A DNA stretch of 64,000 bases from Bacteroidota bacterium (lineage in GTDB: Bacteria; Bacteroidota; Bacteroidia; Bacteroidales; Paludibacteraceae): NCBI GenBank assembly GCA_023459355.1, contig JAEWUM010000045.1, forward strand, positions 18,465-82,464, written 5' to 3'. The number at the start of each line of letters is the position of its first letter. Position 1 is the stretch's first letter. Made by a program: the position numbers and the translations under genes. Below are positions 54,766 to 63,845 of this stretch, piece by piece. The notes beneath the pieces were generated by a model. The model saw only the letters and a list, made by a program, of their open reading frames with translations. It searched no databases and had not been told where the DNA came from.

Positions 54766-56022
54766 TTATATGCTCCACGGTGCCCGCATGGGTTGATCTA
54801 ACAAACGATTGGCTTCCGGGTCGTTGATGAATTCCTGTGTTACCGGGTTGAAATGCAGGGTGCGATTCAGGCGTAAAGCAATAACACCCAGATTTACAAT
54901 GGTAGAAGAACGATGGCCGTTCATTTCATTCAATGCGAATTTCTGACGGGTTTTGATACATTCCAGGAAGTCGGTGTTTTGATCGGCCGGTTCCGGATAA
55001 TCGGCCAGTTTGCGTTGCCAGTCAGGTATATCACAAACGAAGTTTTTGTAAACATTTCCTTTTGGACCAGCTATGTAAGGGGTGTTGGGTTCGCCATAGT
55101 CTTCTCCCCACAACACAATCTGGCATCCGTCCTCATAGGTATAGGTGATTGAATTCCAAACACCGACAGCATCCGGATGCTGTTGTGGAGCATCCACTTC
55201 GATTTTAACCGGACTGGTATAATCTTTATCCAGGATATATTGCACCGGGTCGATGTAGTGCTGCCCCATATCACCGAGTCCGCCCCCGTCATAATCCCAG
55301 TAACCGCGGAAAGTAGTGGCAGTACGGTGTGCATTATAAGGTTTAAAAGGAGCCGGTCCGAGCCACAGGTTGTAATCCAGTTCCTTGGGTATGGGTTGTG
55401 GGGCCAGGTCTGTTTTTCCAATCCAGAAGAATTTCCAGTTGAAGCCGGTATGTTTGCTGATGGTCACTTTCAGCGGCCAACCTAACAATCCGCTTTGAAC
55501 AAGCTTTTTCAATGGTTTAACCGGAGTGCCCAATCCGTAAAAAGGATCCTTGAAACGGAACCATGTGTTCAGACGGAAGATACGTCCGTATTGCTGCATG
55601 GCCTCAACGACCCTTTTCCCTTCACCAATGGTGCGGGTCATGGGTTTTTCGCAAAAAATATCCTTTCCGGCTTTGGCAGCTTCCACAGCCATGAGTCCAT
55701 GCCAGTGAGGAGGTGTAGCGATGTGTACGATATCTACATTTTTATCGAGTAACAAATCCCTGAAATCGTGGTACTGACTTACATTTTCCTTTAACCGGTC
55801 GGTTGCTTCTTTCAAATGATTTTTATTGACATCGCAAATGGCCACTACGCGGGTACCGTCATATCTGAAATGCGATTTACCCATGCTGCCCACGCCGATA
55901 ACCCCTTTGGTCAGCTGGTCGCTCGGTGCAATGTATCCCCGTCCGAGGACATGGCGCGGAACCACGCTGAATAGCGCTAAGCTTCCGGCGGTTTTGAGGA
56001 AGGTTCTTCTGTTTGTTTTCAT
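54766..56022 (-). CDS. Tat-exported Gfo/Idh/MocA family oxidoreductase
   Basis: 418 residues. A twin-arginine start (NRRTFLKTAGSLALFSVVPR) is followed by a Rossmann fold with GVIGVGSMGKSHF, VVAICDVN, DIVHIATPPHWHGLMAVEAA and the family EKP motif (IFCEKPMTR), then the C-terminal beta domain (GYWDYDGGGLGDMGQHYIDP) and the usual Bacteroidota ending with HFNPVTQEFINDPEANRLL and RAPWS. It probably oxidises a glycoside with a bound NAD(P) in the periplasm. It lies upstream of the DUF1080 gene on the same strand with a 124-base gap; a terminator separates it from the second Gfo/Idh gene. Confidence 0.92.
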   Translation of the reverse strand: MKTNRRTFLKTAGSLALFSVVPRHVLGRGYIAPSDQLTKGVIGVGSMGKSHFRYDGTRVVAICDVNKNHLKEATDRLKENVSQYHDFRDLLLDKNVDIVHIATPPHWHGLMAVEAAKAGKDIFCEKPMTRTIGEGKRVVEAMQQYGRIFRLNTWFRFKDPFYGLGTPVKPLKKLVQSGLLGWPLKVTISKHTGFNWKFFWIGKTDLAPQPIPKELDYNLWLGPAPFKPYNAHRTATTFRGYWDYDGGGLGDMGQHYIDPVQYILDKDYTSPVKIEVDAPQQHPDAVGVWNSITYTYEDGCQIVLWGEDYGEPNTPYIAGPKGNVYKNFVCDIPDWQRKLADYPEPADQNTDFLECIKTRQKFALNEMNGHRSSTIVNLGVIALRLNRTLHFNPVTQEFINDPEANRLLDQPMRAPWSI

Positions 56023-56128
56023 GTATTTATTAGTTTTTATAGAATAAAGTGTTATATATTTGTCTGAAGTCTGATGTCTAAATGCTTATATGTAATTTAT
56101 ATGGCTTATATGGTTTAATGAAAATTTC

Positions 56129-56172
56129 CTTTTGTGTTTTCTTAGTCCTTATTTTGTTCCTTTTGTGGTTTA
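56129..56172. repeat. Dispersed AT-rich repeat, copy 1
   Basis: CTTTTGTGTTTTCTTAGTCC and the following TTATTTTGTTCCTTTTGTGG match 60689-60732 with a few substitutions and no gaps. Both copies precede genes of sugar or amino-sugar metabolism in AT-rich gaps. Confidence 0.65.
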
Positions 56173-56263
56173 AAGGTTGTATTCTGTTTTCCGTTGTTAG
56201 CTGTTTCAAAAATGCAAATTTACTCATTCAGTTTTAAATATGAAATTTGTTGATCTATAATAG

Positions 56264-56308
56264 ATAAAAAAACAAGAAGCCAGGTGGATTGGTTCCACCT
56301 GACTTCTT
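56264..56308 (-). terminator. Rho-independent terminator of the interrupted Gfo/Idh gene
   Basis: On the minus strand AAGAAGTCAGGTGGA (56308-56294) pairs with TCCACCTGGCTTCTT (56288-56274), apart from one position, around a five-base loop. A T-run (56272-56266) follows after a short GT. It lies about 40 bases beyond the original stop codon at 56350, in keeping with transcription of the full original frame. Confidence 0.85.
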
Positions 56309-56349
56309 AGTTTGAATAGCCATTGCAAATGGGAATAATATTGAGAATC

Positions 56350-57690
56350 TTAAATTTTTAACTCCCATCCTTTTTCGTAGCTGCGACTCCAAAGTTTCTC
56401 GGCTTTCTTGTCGTTGATTATTCTTCCGGTAACAGGATCAATATTCAGAGAACGTCCAACTCGCTGGGAGATGTTTCCAAGTTATACGAGTTGGGTGCTG
56501 ATACATCCATTTAATAAGTCGGAATTTAATTTGGCTCCAGTGCGAATTCCTTCAAACATATTGGTAAAGTGTAGCGCATCAAGCTGTTGTGATGGTCCCA
56601 TTAAATTACCTTCTTCGAAGCCAACCGTGCTGTCAACCTGTTTAATTAATTTACTTTTCAGGTCGTAAACCTTATATTCATTTCCTCCGCTAATAACAAT
56701 ACTTCCCTTTTCTCCATAGAATATAACGCCTACACCATAATCTTCGATAGATTTCCCATTGCAACTGCGTCCTTCCCATACGAATGACTTTTTGTCTCCG
56801 AATTCATATCCAATAAGCTGAGTGTCCGGTGTTTCCCAGTCATCCTGGTAGCGGTATCTTCCTCCAACTGAAGTTACTTTAGTCGGATAGTCCACTTCCA
56901 TGCCCCAGCGTAACATATCTACAAAGTGAGTTCCGTTATTCAGAGCTTCCCCGGTTCCCCAATGCCAGAACCAGTGCCAATGATAATGCACGAAGTTATC
57001 TTTAAAGTCTTTTACACGTGGTGCGGGTCCCTGCCACAAGTCCCAGTTCAGCCAATCCGGTACCGGAACAACTTTCCCGATTCCGATTGAAGGCCTGTTG
57101 TTTGTATACCATCCTTTCCCATAATACACGTTACCGATTGTTCCGTTTTGTACTTCTTCGATACCTTTGATAACATTAGGCCAGGATCTGCGCTGATTAC
57201 CAACCTGAACGATTTTGTTGTATTTGGCTGCAGCACGGATAAGTAATTCGTTTTCTGCAGGACTGTGGCTGGTTGGTTTTTCCAGATAAACATGTTTTCC
57301 TGCCTGCATAGCCATGATGGCGGCCGGTGCATGCCAATGGTCGGGAGTGGCAACCACCAGGATGTCAAAATCCTCCTTGAGCATCTCACGGATATCTACA
57401 AATGTTTTAGGAGTATTACCTGCCGCTTTTTTTACATTGCTAACAGCTTTTTCTGCAACACGGGAATCAACATCACAAATGTGGGTAACGATAGCATTCT
57501 TATGAATAGCGAGTGTCTTCGTCATAGCAAGTCCTCTCGAATTTACTCCCATCACACCGATCCTGAATTTTTCGTTAGAACCTAAAATGCTGTTATAACT
57601 TTTTGCACTTACTCCGGGTATAATTCCCCCTACTGATAGTGCAGCTGTTCCTGTTGCCAGGTTTTTTAGAAAATCTCTTCTTGTTGTCAT
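56350..57690 (-). pseudogene. Gfo/Idh/MocA family oxidoreductase with internal TAA stop
   Basis: The frame from the ATG at 57690 encodes a Tat-type start (TRRDFLKNLATGTAALSVGG), Rossmann fold (IGVMGVNSRGLAM, VTHICDVDSR), WHAPAAIMAMQAGKHVYLEK (EKP) and the catalytic-domain stretch HWHWFWHWGTGEALNNGTHF. It reaches LLNGCISTQLV and stops at TAA (56482-56484). The same frame then continues without interruption for 43 residues, LGNISQRVGRSLNIDPVTGR through KLWSRSYEKGWELKI, to a TAA at 56350. This is exactly the usual C-terminus of the family, where the stop position normally holds Gln (QLVQLGN). One C-to-T change (CAA to TAA) explains it. The shortened 402-residue product may still fold. Confidence 0.88.
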
Positions 57691-57985
57691 GTTTATGTGT
57701 TTATGGATTGAGTATTAAATGTTAAAGGTATCTACATAAATATATGTTCATGTTTTGTCTGTTTGAAAACTGGTCAAAGATGCGATTTTTCTTGGTATAT
57801 ATGTCCGTGTTTTTCGTTTTGTTATCCTCAAAAAACGTAAAATTAATTTTCCGGGGGCATAAACTGAACAACCAATGCATTGAAAAAAATTAATATATTT
57901 GTGCATCATTTGAATCAACAGATGAGAATACCTTCTATTTGCAGATTTTTATTGAATATTTAGCCATTGAGAAACAAAATTCATC
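57691..57985. promoter_or_regulatory. Divergent intergenic region with promoter box
   Basis: The two flanking genes diverge from this 295-base region, so both promoters should lie here. TATATTTG at 57894-57901 is a good -7 box for the XylR-type regulator gene, whose ATG is about 85 bases on. I could not place a convincing box for the minus-strand oxidoreductase. Confidence 0.5.
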
Positions 57986-59140
57986 ATGATACGAGTACTT
58001 TTATTGATTGATTATTCCAGTGAGTTCAGCCGTGGCTTACTTCGGGGTGTTATAAATTATTCCAAAGAATATGGATATTGGATATTTTACCGATTGCCAT
58101 CTTATTATAAATCATTGTATGGAAAAGAAGGTATTGTTAAATGGGCAAGAGACTGGAAGGCTGATGCAATTATAGCACAATGGGATACCGAAGGTAAAAC
58201 ATTGCTCAAAGATTTAAATATTCCGGTTGTGCTTCAGAATTTCCGGGAGCGGAGTGATTATTTTTCAAATCTTACCGGAAGTTATATTGAAACGGGCGAG
58301 ATGGCAGCCAGATATTTCATTGAAAAGAGATTCAGGAATTTTGCTTTCTATGGCAACAGAGGGGTCATTTGGTCTGAGGAGCGCGCATTAGGGTTTAAAA
58401 ATGAAGTGGAAAAACAGGGAGGTTCTTTCTTTCTGTTTGAAACAGAGAGTCTTAGCGATGAACAATGGGAGGCAAGTCATATTGAATTGGAAAAATGGTT
58501 GCTTTCGTTGCCAAAGCCGGTCGCTGTTTTTGCCTGTGACGATAGTTTTGCGTTACAAATATCCCAGTTGTGTAAAATTAATAATATAAGGATTCCGGAT
58601 GATATTGCCTTGTTGGGGGTAGATAATGACGAGATGATATGTAATTTATCAGATCCTCCTATTTCTTCTATTGTACTTGATGTTGAGAAAGGGGGGTATG
58701 AGGCAGCCAGGTTGTTGCATCAGATGGTGAAAGAGAGAAGAAATGTTCCATTCAATATTGTAGTTAAGCCTTTACGTATTGTTGTGCGGAAGTCGACCGA
58801 AAAAATTGTGATTCACAATACGCATGTGAAAGTAGTTGTGGATTACATAGAAAAGAATTATATCACATTGAAGTCGATTGACGAATTAGTGGGGTTAGTG
58901 CCTCTTTCACGCAGGATTCTTGAAATTAAATTTAAGGATGAAATGGGAATATCCATTTATCAATATATCATTCGGAGACGGATTGATCATGTGGCTAATT
59001 TGCTGATAACCACAGATAAGCCTTTAATTGATATTGTTTTGCAATCCGGATTTAATGATAGCAAAAATATCTCCAGAATTTTTAAGAAATATAAGGAATA
59101 TACTCCGAACGAATTTCGCAAACAGTTTTCTGGGATATAA
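57986..59140 (+). CDS. XylR-type transcriptional regulator (LacI-like sensor with AraC HTH)
   Basis: 384 residues. The N-terminal ~270 residues are a periplasmic-binding-protein-like sensor (VLLLIDYSSEFSRGLLRGVI, DAIIAQWDTEG, IPVVLQNFRERSDYF, VAVFACDDSFALQISQLC, DIALLGVDNDEMICNLSDPP). The last ~100 residues are an AraC-type double helix-turn-helix (DYIEKNYITLKSIDELV, LSRRILEIKFKDEMGISIYQ, DIVLQSGFNDSKNISRIFKK, YKEYTPNEFRKQF). This is the XylR architecture. It precedes the transporter and nag genes in the same direction and probably responds to an amino sugar or its breakdown product. Confidence 0.9.
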   Translation: MIRVLLLIDYSSEFSRGLLRGVINYSKEYGYWIFYRLPSYYKSLYGKEGIVKWARDWKADAIIAQWDTEGKTLLKDLNIPVVLQNFRERSDYFSNLTGSYIETGEMAARYFIEKRFRNFAFYGNRGVIWSEERALGFKNEVEKQGGSFFLFETESLSDEQWEASHIELEKWLLSLPKPVAVFACDDSFALQISQLCKINNIRIPDDIALLGVDNDEMICNLSDPPISSIVLDVEKGGYEAARLLHQMVKERRNVPFNIVVKPLRIVVRKSTEKIVIHNTHVKVVVDYIEKNYITLKSIDELVGLVPLSRRILEIKFKDEMGISIYQYIIRRRIDHVANLLITTDKPLIDIVLQSGFNDSKNISRIFKKYKEYTPNEFRKQFSGI

Positions 59141-59200
59141 AAAAACGCTTTTTGAAGATAGTATTACGTTTTTAGGGTGTTTTTATTACGTTCTAAGATG

Positions 59201-59208
59201 TAAATTTG
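59201..59208 (+). promoter_or_regulatory. Putative promoter -7 box of the nag operon
   Basis: TAAATTTG fits TAnnTTTG and lies 85 bases before the transporter start. No clear TTTG -33 box is visible at the expected distance. Confidence 0.45.
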
Positions 59209-59292
59209 CAACGTTCAACCTGATTTTAGTGAAAATGATATACGAAAATCAGGGCTAATTGCGTAATTTATAAACTCTTAAACGTATATATC

Positions 59293-60654
59293 ATGAGCAA
59301 GACCGCGCCTGCTGTCGCTTCCGAGAAGCGTACCCGTTTTTTTTCGATGTTGATTTTGGCTACCTTATTTTTCATTTTTGGATTGGTTTCCTGGGTCAAT
59401 ACGATTTTAATACCTTATTTTAAGCTGACCTGTGAACTCACCATCGTACAGTCTTATCTGGTTACTTTTGCTTTTTTTATTGCTTATCTGGTGATGGCCA
59501 TTCCTTCCTCTTTCTTGTTGAATAAGGTGGGTTACAAGCGTGGTATCATGTACGGGTTGTGGTTTATGGCGCTGGGTGCCTTGTTGTTTGTGCCTGCCGC
59601 TTACTGGCGTACTTACGAGATATTCCTGATAGGTCTGTTTATGCTTGGTATTGGTCTGGCCATTCTTCAGTCGGCTGCTAATCCTTATGTTACGATTATC
59701 GGTCCGCGTGAGAGCGCCGCCAAACGGTTGAGTATCGTGGGTACAGGGAACAAGTTGGCCGGAATTATAGCCAATCTGGTTTTTGCTGCCGTTGTGATAA
59801 AGGAATCGGACAAGGTACTGATGCAGCAGATCAAGGAAGGTGTGTTTTCAGGAGCAGAACTTGAAACTGCACTGGATACACTGATTCGCGGGGTGATGAC
59901 TCCCTATTTAATACTGGGTATTTTCCTTTTTATCTTCGGTATTGTTGTTCGTTATTCGATGCTGCCGGAACTGGATGCTAAGGATGTCAACAAGAGTACT
60001 TCAGGCAAAGTTGATACCCGTACTTCGATATTCCAGTACCCCTGGTTAATCCTTGGTGCTCTGGCAATTTTTTTCCATGTTGGTTCCCAGATGATATCTT
60101 TGGCAACAATTATTGATTATGCGGGAACGATGGGATTGCCGCTGGAAGGCAATGCGAAGAACTTTCCTTCTTTCACTATGTTCTTTACTTTCCTGGGCTA
60201 TTTGTCAGGAATTGTACTCATCCCCAAGTATCTGAATCAAAAGAATGCTCTGCTGATATGTTCCTCACTTGGCCTGTTGTTCTCTCTGCTTACTATTTTC
60301 ACTACAGGTAAAGTTAATATACTCGGACTGGAGACGGATATTTCTATTTGGTTTCTGGTTTTGATGGGATATTCAAATGCGTTAATCTATACGGGTATCT
60401 GGCCGTTGGCAATCCGTGATCTGGGAAAATATACCAATTTGGGTTCATCTTTCCTTGTAATGGGATTGTGTGGTAGTGCCATCCTTCCTCTGGTGTTCAG
60501 TTATGTGGTTGATTTAAATAGTGCACTGCCTCTGTTTGACGCGTACAAAGTTGCCTATTGGGTGCTTGTTCCATGCTTCTTGTATCTGATTTTCTTTGCT
60601 ACGATTGGGCATAAGATTGAGCATTGGGGAAAAGCAAAATCAGTGGTTAGTTGA
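59293..60654 (+). CDS. FucP/NagP-type sugar MFS transporter
   Basis: 453 residues with about twelve membrane helices; inner membrane. Family features are FIFGLVSWVNTILIPYFKL, AYLVMAIPSSFLLNKVGYKR, MLGIGLAILQSAANPYVTII, ESAAKRLSIVGTGNKLAGI and a second half starting GALAIFFHVGSQMIS. It resembles glucose/galactose/GlcNAc-type symporters related to FucP. Followed by nagA and nagB, its likely cargo is GlcNAc, which would then need a kinase from elsewhere. Spacing to nagA is 98 bases, including the second copy of the AT-rich repeat. Confidence 0.88.
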   Translation: MSKTAPAVASEKRTRFFSMLILATLFFIFGLVSWVNTILIPYFKLTCELTIVQSYLVTFAFFIAYLVMAIPSSFLLNKVGYKRGIMYGLWFMALGALLFVPAAYWRTYEIFLIGLFMLGIGLAILQSAANPYVTIIGPRESAAKRLSIVGTGNKLAGIIANLVFAAVVIKESDKVLMQQIKEGVFSGAELETALDTLIRGVMTPYLILGIFLFIFGIVVRYSMLPELDAKDVNKSTSGKVDTRTSIFQYPWLILGALAIFFHVGSQMISLATIIDYAGTMGLPLEGNAKNFPSFTMFFTFLGYLSGIVLIPKYLNQKNALLICSSLGLLFSLLTIFTTGKVNILGLETDISIWFLVLMGYSNALIYTGIWPLAIRDLGKYTNLGSSFLVMGLCGSAILPLVFSYVVDLNSALPLFDAYKVAYWVLVPCFLYLIFFATIGHKIEHWGKAKSVVS

Positions 60655-60688
60655 TAGTGGTTAGTGGTTAATTGGTTTAAGAGTTTAT

Positions 60689-60732
60689 CTTTTGTGTTCC
60701 CTTAGTTTATCTTTTGTTCCTTTTGTGGTTAT
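60689..60732. repeat. Dispersed AT-rich repeat, copy 2
   Basis: CTTTTGTGTTCCCTTAGTTT and TCTTTTGTTCCTTTTGTGG match 56129-56172. This copy ends about 20 bases before the nagA start. Confidence 0.65.
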
Positions 60733-60752
60733 AGAAATAAAATAGTTATATA

Positions 60753-61931
60753 ATGAAGAAACTGATAATAAAAAACGGAAGAATTCTGACTCCCCTGAGG
60801 GATATAGGGATTGGCTCAGTTGTGATAGAGGACGGTATTATTACCGCTGTAGAGACTGGTGATGTGAATATTGAAGGTGCTGAGGTAATCGATGCGGGTG
60901 GTAATTATGTTTCCCCGGGGTTTATTGATTTGCACACACATGGGGCTGGTAACCATGATTTTATGGATGCTACCATGGAAGCTTATCTGGGTGCGGCTGA
61001 AATGCATGCCAAACACGGTACAACCTATCTGTTGCCTACCACCCTGACCAGTACCAACGAAGGACTTTACGATACCTTTGAACTGTTCAGAAAGGCACAG
61101 AAAGCAAATAAGAAAGGTGCCATATTGGGTGGACTTCACCTGGAGGGACCTTATTTTGCTTTTAACCAGAAAGGCGCACAGGACCCTCGTTACCTGCGTA
61201 ACCCCGATCCGAAGGAGTATATGGAGATTTTAGAAAAGGGCGGTGATATTATTAAACGCTGGAGTATGGCGCCTGAGTTGCCCGGAGCATTGAAATTTGC
61301 AACCGAACTAAAAAAACGGGGTATCATGCTTTCGATGGCTCATACCGATGCAACGTTCGAGGAAGCTATGGAGGCTTATGAATACGGTTTTCGCCATATT
61401 ACCCATTTCTATTCCTGTACAGCGAGTATTACCCGTCGTAATGCTTTTCGTTATGCAGGTGTTGTGGAAGCGGGCTATTATAATGACGGCATCGTGTTAG
61501 AAGTGATTTCCGATGGCATTCACGTTCCTCAACCATTACTGAAATTACTCTATAAGATCAAAGGTCCAAACCGGATTATGTTGTGTACAGATTGTATGCG
61601 CGCAGCGGGTATGGGAGATGGAGACAGTATATTGGGAAGTTTGAAGGACGGTCAAAGGGTATTAGTCGAAGATGGAGTTGCTAAATTGCCGGATCGTACT
61701 GCATTTGCAGGAAGTGTGGCTACCGGTGATCGTTGCGTGCGAACCATGCGCGATTTGGCCGAGATTCCTTTGACTGAAGCAGTCAGCATGATGACCGAAT
61801 CACCGGCCAGGGTACTGGGAATAGAAAAACAAAAAGGTTCTATTAAGGTAGACATGGATGCCGATATCGTGATTTTTGATAACAATATTAATATTAAACA
61901 TACAATTATTCAGGGAAATGTTATATTCTGA
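60753..61931 (+). CDS. nagA: N-acetylglucosamine-6-phosphate deacetylase
   Basis: 392 residues, cytoplasmic amidohydrolase producing glucosamine 6-phosphate and acetate. It has the small beta domain (KNGRILTPLRDIGIGSVVIE), YVSPGFIDLHTHGAG, LGGLHLEGPYF with the metal-binding Glu, MLSMAHTDATFEEAMEAYEY (His), HITHFYSC (His), VLEVISDGIHVP and the catalytic Asp region LCTDCMRAAGMGDG. Length is normal. Its 3' end overlaps the nagB start by 14 bases, so the two are translationally coupled. Confidence 0.95.
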   Translation: MKKLIIKNGRILTPLRDIGIGSVVIEDGIITAVETGDVNIEGAEVIDAGGNYVSPGFIDLHTHGAGNHDFMDATMEAYLGAAEMHAKHGTTYLLPTTLTSTNEGLYDTFELFRKAQKANKKGAILGGLHLEGPYFAFNQKGAQDPRYLRNPDPKEYMEILEKGGDIIKRWSMAPELPGALKFATELKKRGIMLSMAHTDATFEEAMEAYEYGFRHITHFYSCTASITRRNAFRYAGVVEAGYYNDGIVLEVISDGIHVPQPLLKLLYKIKGPNRIMLCTDCMRAAGMGDGDSILGSLKDGQRVLVEDGVAKLPDRTAFAGSVATGDRCVRTMRDLAEIPLTEAVSMMTESPARVLGIEKQKGSIKVDMDADIVIFDNNINIKHTIIQGNVIF

Positions 61932-62709
61932 AACAAAGACAACTGCTACGGCATTTGTCAAAGACAAATTACAAATTAAAGCTTACGCTACAAGAGACGA
62001 AATGGGCAAAAGGGCAGCATCAGATATTGCTCTAACAATAAAAGAATTGCTGCAAAATAAACCCGTTATTAACATTATTTTTGCTGCAGCACCTTCACAA
62101 CAGGATTGTCTGCGCTATCTGACAGAAGACAGGTCTATCGACTGGACCCGTATCAATGCTTTTCACATGGATGAATACATCGGTCTTCCTGATGGGTCGC
62201 CTCAAAGTTTTGGGAGTTTTTTGAAAAACCATATCTTTGCTAAAGTACCATTCCGGACTGTAAATTATATTAACGGCAGCAATCCTGATTATGAACAGGA
62301 ATGTGACCGCTATGCAAAACTGTTGGCAGACAACCCGGTGGATATCGTCTGTCTCGGAATCGGGGAGAATGGCCATATTGCATTTAACGACCCTCCGGTG
62401 GCCGACTTTAATGATCCAAAAGCGATAAAAGTTGTGGAGCTGGATTTGGTTTGCCGCCAGCAACAGGTCAATGATAAATGTTTTGAATCCTTGAAGCAGG
62501 TTCCTACACATGCATTTACATTAACAATTCCAACTTTATTGAGTGCTGAATATCTGTTTTGTGTAGTTCCGGCAACTAATAAAGCTGAGGCAGTTTACAG
62601 AACGTTGAATGAGGAGATTTCAGAAAAATGTCCGGCAACCATATTAAGAACAAAGGATAATGTGATATTGTATCTGGATAATGAAAGTTCTAAAAAATTA
62701 AATTTATAA
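61918..62709 (+). CDS. nagB: Glucosamine-6-phosphate deaminase
   Basis: 263 residues from the ATG at 61918, inside the end of nagA; an earlier in-frame ATG at 61876 lies deeper in nagA. It converts glucosamine 6-phosphate to fructose 6-phosphate and ammonia. Motifs: NIIFAAAPSQQDCLRYL (phosphate-binding region), INAFHMDEYIGLP (catalytic Asp), CLGIGENGHIAFNDPP (His) and AFTLTIPTLLSAEYLFCVVP. The E. coli enzyme has Asp-Gly-His and Asn-Glu where this one has Asn-Gly-His and Asn-Asp; both are conservative changes. It completes the nag branch with nagA. Confidence 0.92.
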   Translation: MLYSETKTTATAFVKDKLQIKAYATRDEMGKRAASDIALTIKELLQNKPVINIIFAAAPSQQDCLRYLTEDRSIDWTRINAFHMDEYIGLPDGSPQSFGSFLKNHIFAKVPFRTVNYINGSNPDYEQECDRYAKLLADNPVDIVCLGIGENGHIAFNDPPVADFNDPKAIKVVELDLVCRQQQVNDKCFESLKQVPTHAFTLTIPTLLSAEYLFCVVPATNKAEAVYRTLNEEISEKCPATILRTKDNVILYLDNESSKKLNL

Positions 62710-62714
62710 TAATA

Positions 62715-63077
62715 ATGGCCATGAAAAAAATCGTATTTAATATTTTTATCGCTTTGATGCTTGTAGGAACTTCCTTGCAAGCTCAGATAAAGGTTGGTAT
62801 TATAGGGCTTGATACATCACACTCTCCGGCATTTGTAAAAGCATTTAATACAGAGGATCCAAAACCTGAGTATGCTGGTTTTAGAGTAGTTGCTGCATAT
62901 CCTTATGGTTCGAAAACGATAAAGACCAGCTTAGATCGCATTCCAAAATATATTGATGAAGTAAAAAAATATGGAGTAAAAATTTCAGATTCAATTGAGG
63001 ATATGTTGAAAGAAGTGGATTGTGTGATGCTGGAAACAAACGACGGAAATTTACATCCTGAGCAGTTTTTATATTGA
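62715..63077 (+). pseudogene. Gfo/Idh/MocA family oxidoreductase, 3'-truncated
   Basis: 120 residues only. Signal peptide (1-23, ending LQAQ), then the start of a Rossmann domain (IKVGIIGLDTSHSPAFVKAF, GFRVVAAYPYGSKT, VDCVMLETNDGNLHPEQ). Family members of this kind are about 350-400 residues and continue after HPEQ with the EKP or DKP motif and the catalytic domain. Here the frame ends QFLY and an oppositely oriented methyltransferase gene follows within 15 bases. The rest of the gene was probably deleted. Five bases separate it from nagB, so it was the last gene of the nag operon. Confidence 0.8.
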
Positions 63078-63092
63078 TAAATAGTGTGAAAC

Positions 63093-63845
63093 TTACATTC
63101 TCCTCCTGAACTCCCCGCATACAATCGCCGTTGCCACAGCCACATTTAACGACTCGGAAGTAGGAGCGTCTTTGGGGTAATTAGGTATCATCAGTTTGTC
63201 TGTAACTAATTGAGCTATTTCCGGTGAAATGCCATTGCCTTCGTTGCCCATGACAATGATGCCGTTAGGGCTTAAATCTCTTGTATATAAATCTGTTCCA
63301 TCTAAGAACGTACCGTACACGGGGATATCCTTCATTTCGGAAAGAAATTCCGGCAGGTTTACATAATGCAACTCAACCCTGGATAAGGCGCCCATGGTAG
63401 CCTGTACGGTTTTAGGGTTGAAAGCATCTGCTGTGGCGGTTGAACAGAAGATGTGTCTGATGCCGAACCAGTCGGCGATGCGAATGATGGTGCCCAGATT
63501 GCCCGGGTCCTGAATGTCGTCGAGTGCTAAACAAAGTTGTCCGGATAATGCTGTGGAGGTTATTTTGACCGGCGTTTTCTTCCTGAATACAGCCAACATC
63601 CCCTGAGGCGATTTCTGTGTGGAAATTTTATGGAGTTCCTTTTCATCTACAGGAATGCTCTCACCGGCTTGTAGGTGTCTGACTTCAATCTCCCGCTGGG
63701 GGGTGTATAGCAACAATTCACAATGAAAAGCAGTCGACAGGTCACTGATCAGTTTTACTCCTTCAGCAACAAAGAGTCCGGTTTCGTCGCGGTATTTTTT
63801 GTGCACCAGCGAGGTGATGAGTTTTATTTTACTTTTTGACAGCAT
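63093..63845 (-). CDS. TrmH/SpoU family RNA methyltransferase
   Basis: 250 residues, cytoplasmic SPOUT methyltransferase acting on rRNA or tRNA 2'-O positions with S-adenosylmethionine. The N-terminal substrate-binding domain (KIKLITSLVHKKYRDETGLF, VAEGVKLISDL) is followed by SPOUT motif 1 (LDDIQDPGNLGTIIRIADWF), motif 2 (IIVMGNEGNGISPEIA) and motif 3 (IPNYPKDAPTSESLNVAVAT). The exact target (for example the RlmB-like 23S G2251 site) cannot be fixed from sequence alone. It converges on the truncated oxidoreductase gene. Confidence 0.93.
   Translation of the reverse strand: MLSKSKIKLITSLVHKKYRDETGLFVAEGVKLISDLSTAFHCELLLYTPQREIEVRHLQAGESIPVDEKELHKISTQKSPQGMLAVFRKKTPVKITSTALSGQLCLALDDIQDPGNLGTIIRIADWFGIRHIFCSTATADAFNPKTVQATMGALSRVELHYVNLPEFLSEMKDIPVYGTFLDGTDLYTRDLSPNGIIVMGNEGNGISPEIAQLVTDKLMIPNYPKDAPTSESLNVAVATAIVCGEFRRRM

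Larger units (their letters stand above)
56023..56349. other. Intergenic region between two Gfo/Idh genes
   Basis: It contains the minus-strand terminator at 56264-56308 and a 44-base stretch at 56129-56172 that recurs, with changes, at 60689-60732. I see no gene and no clear TAnnTTTG promoter on the minus strand. Confidence 0.6.
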
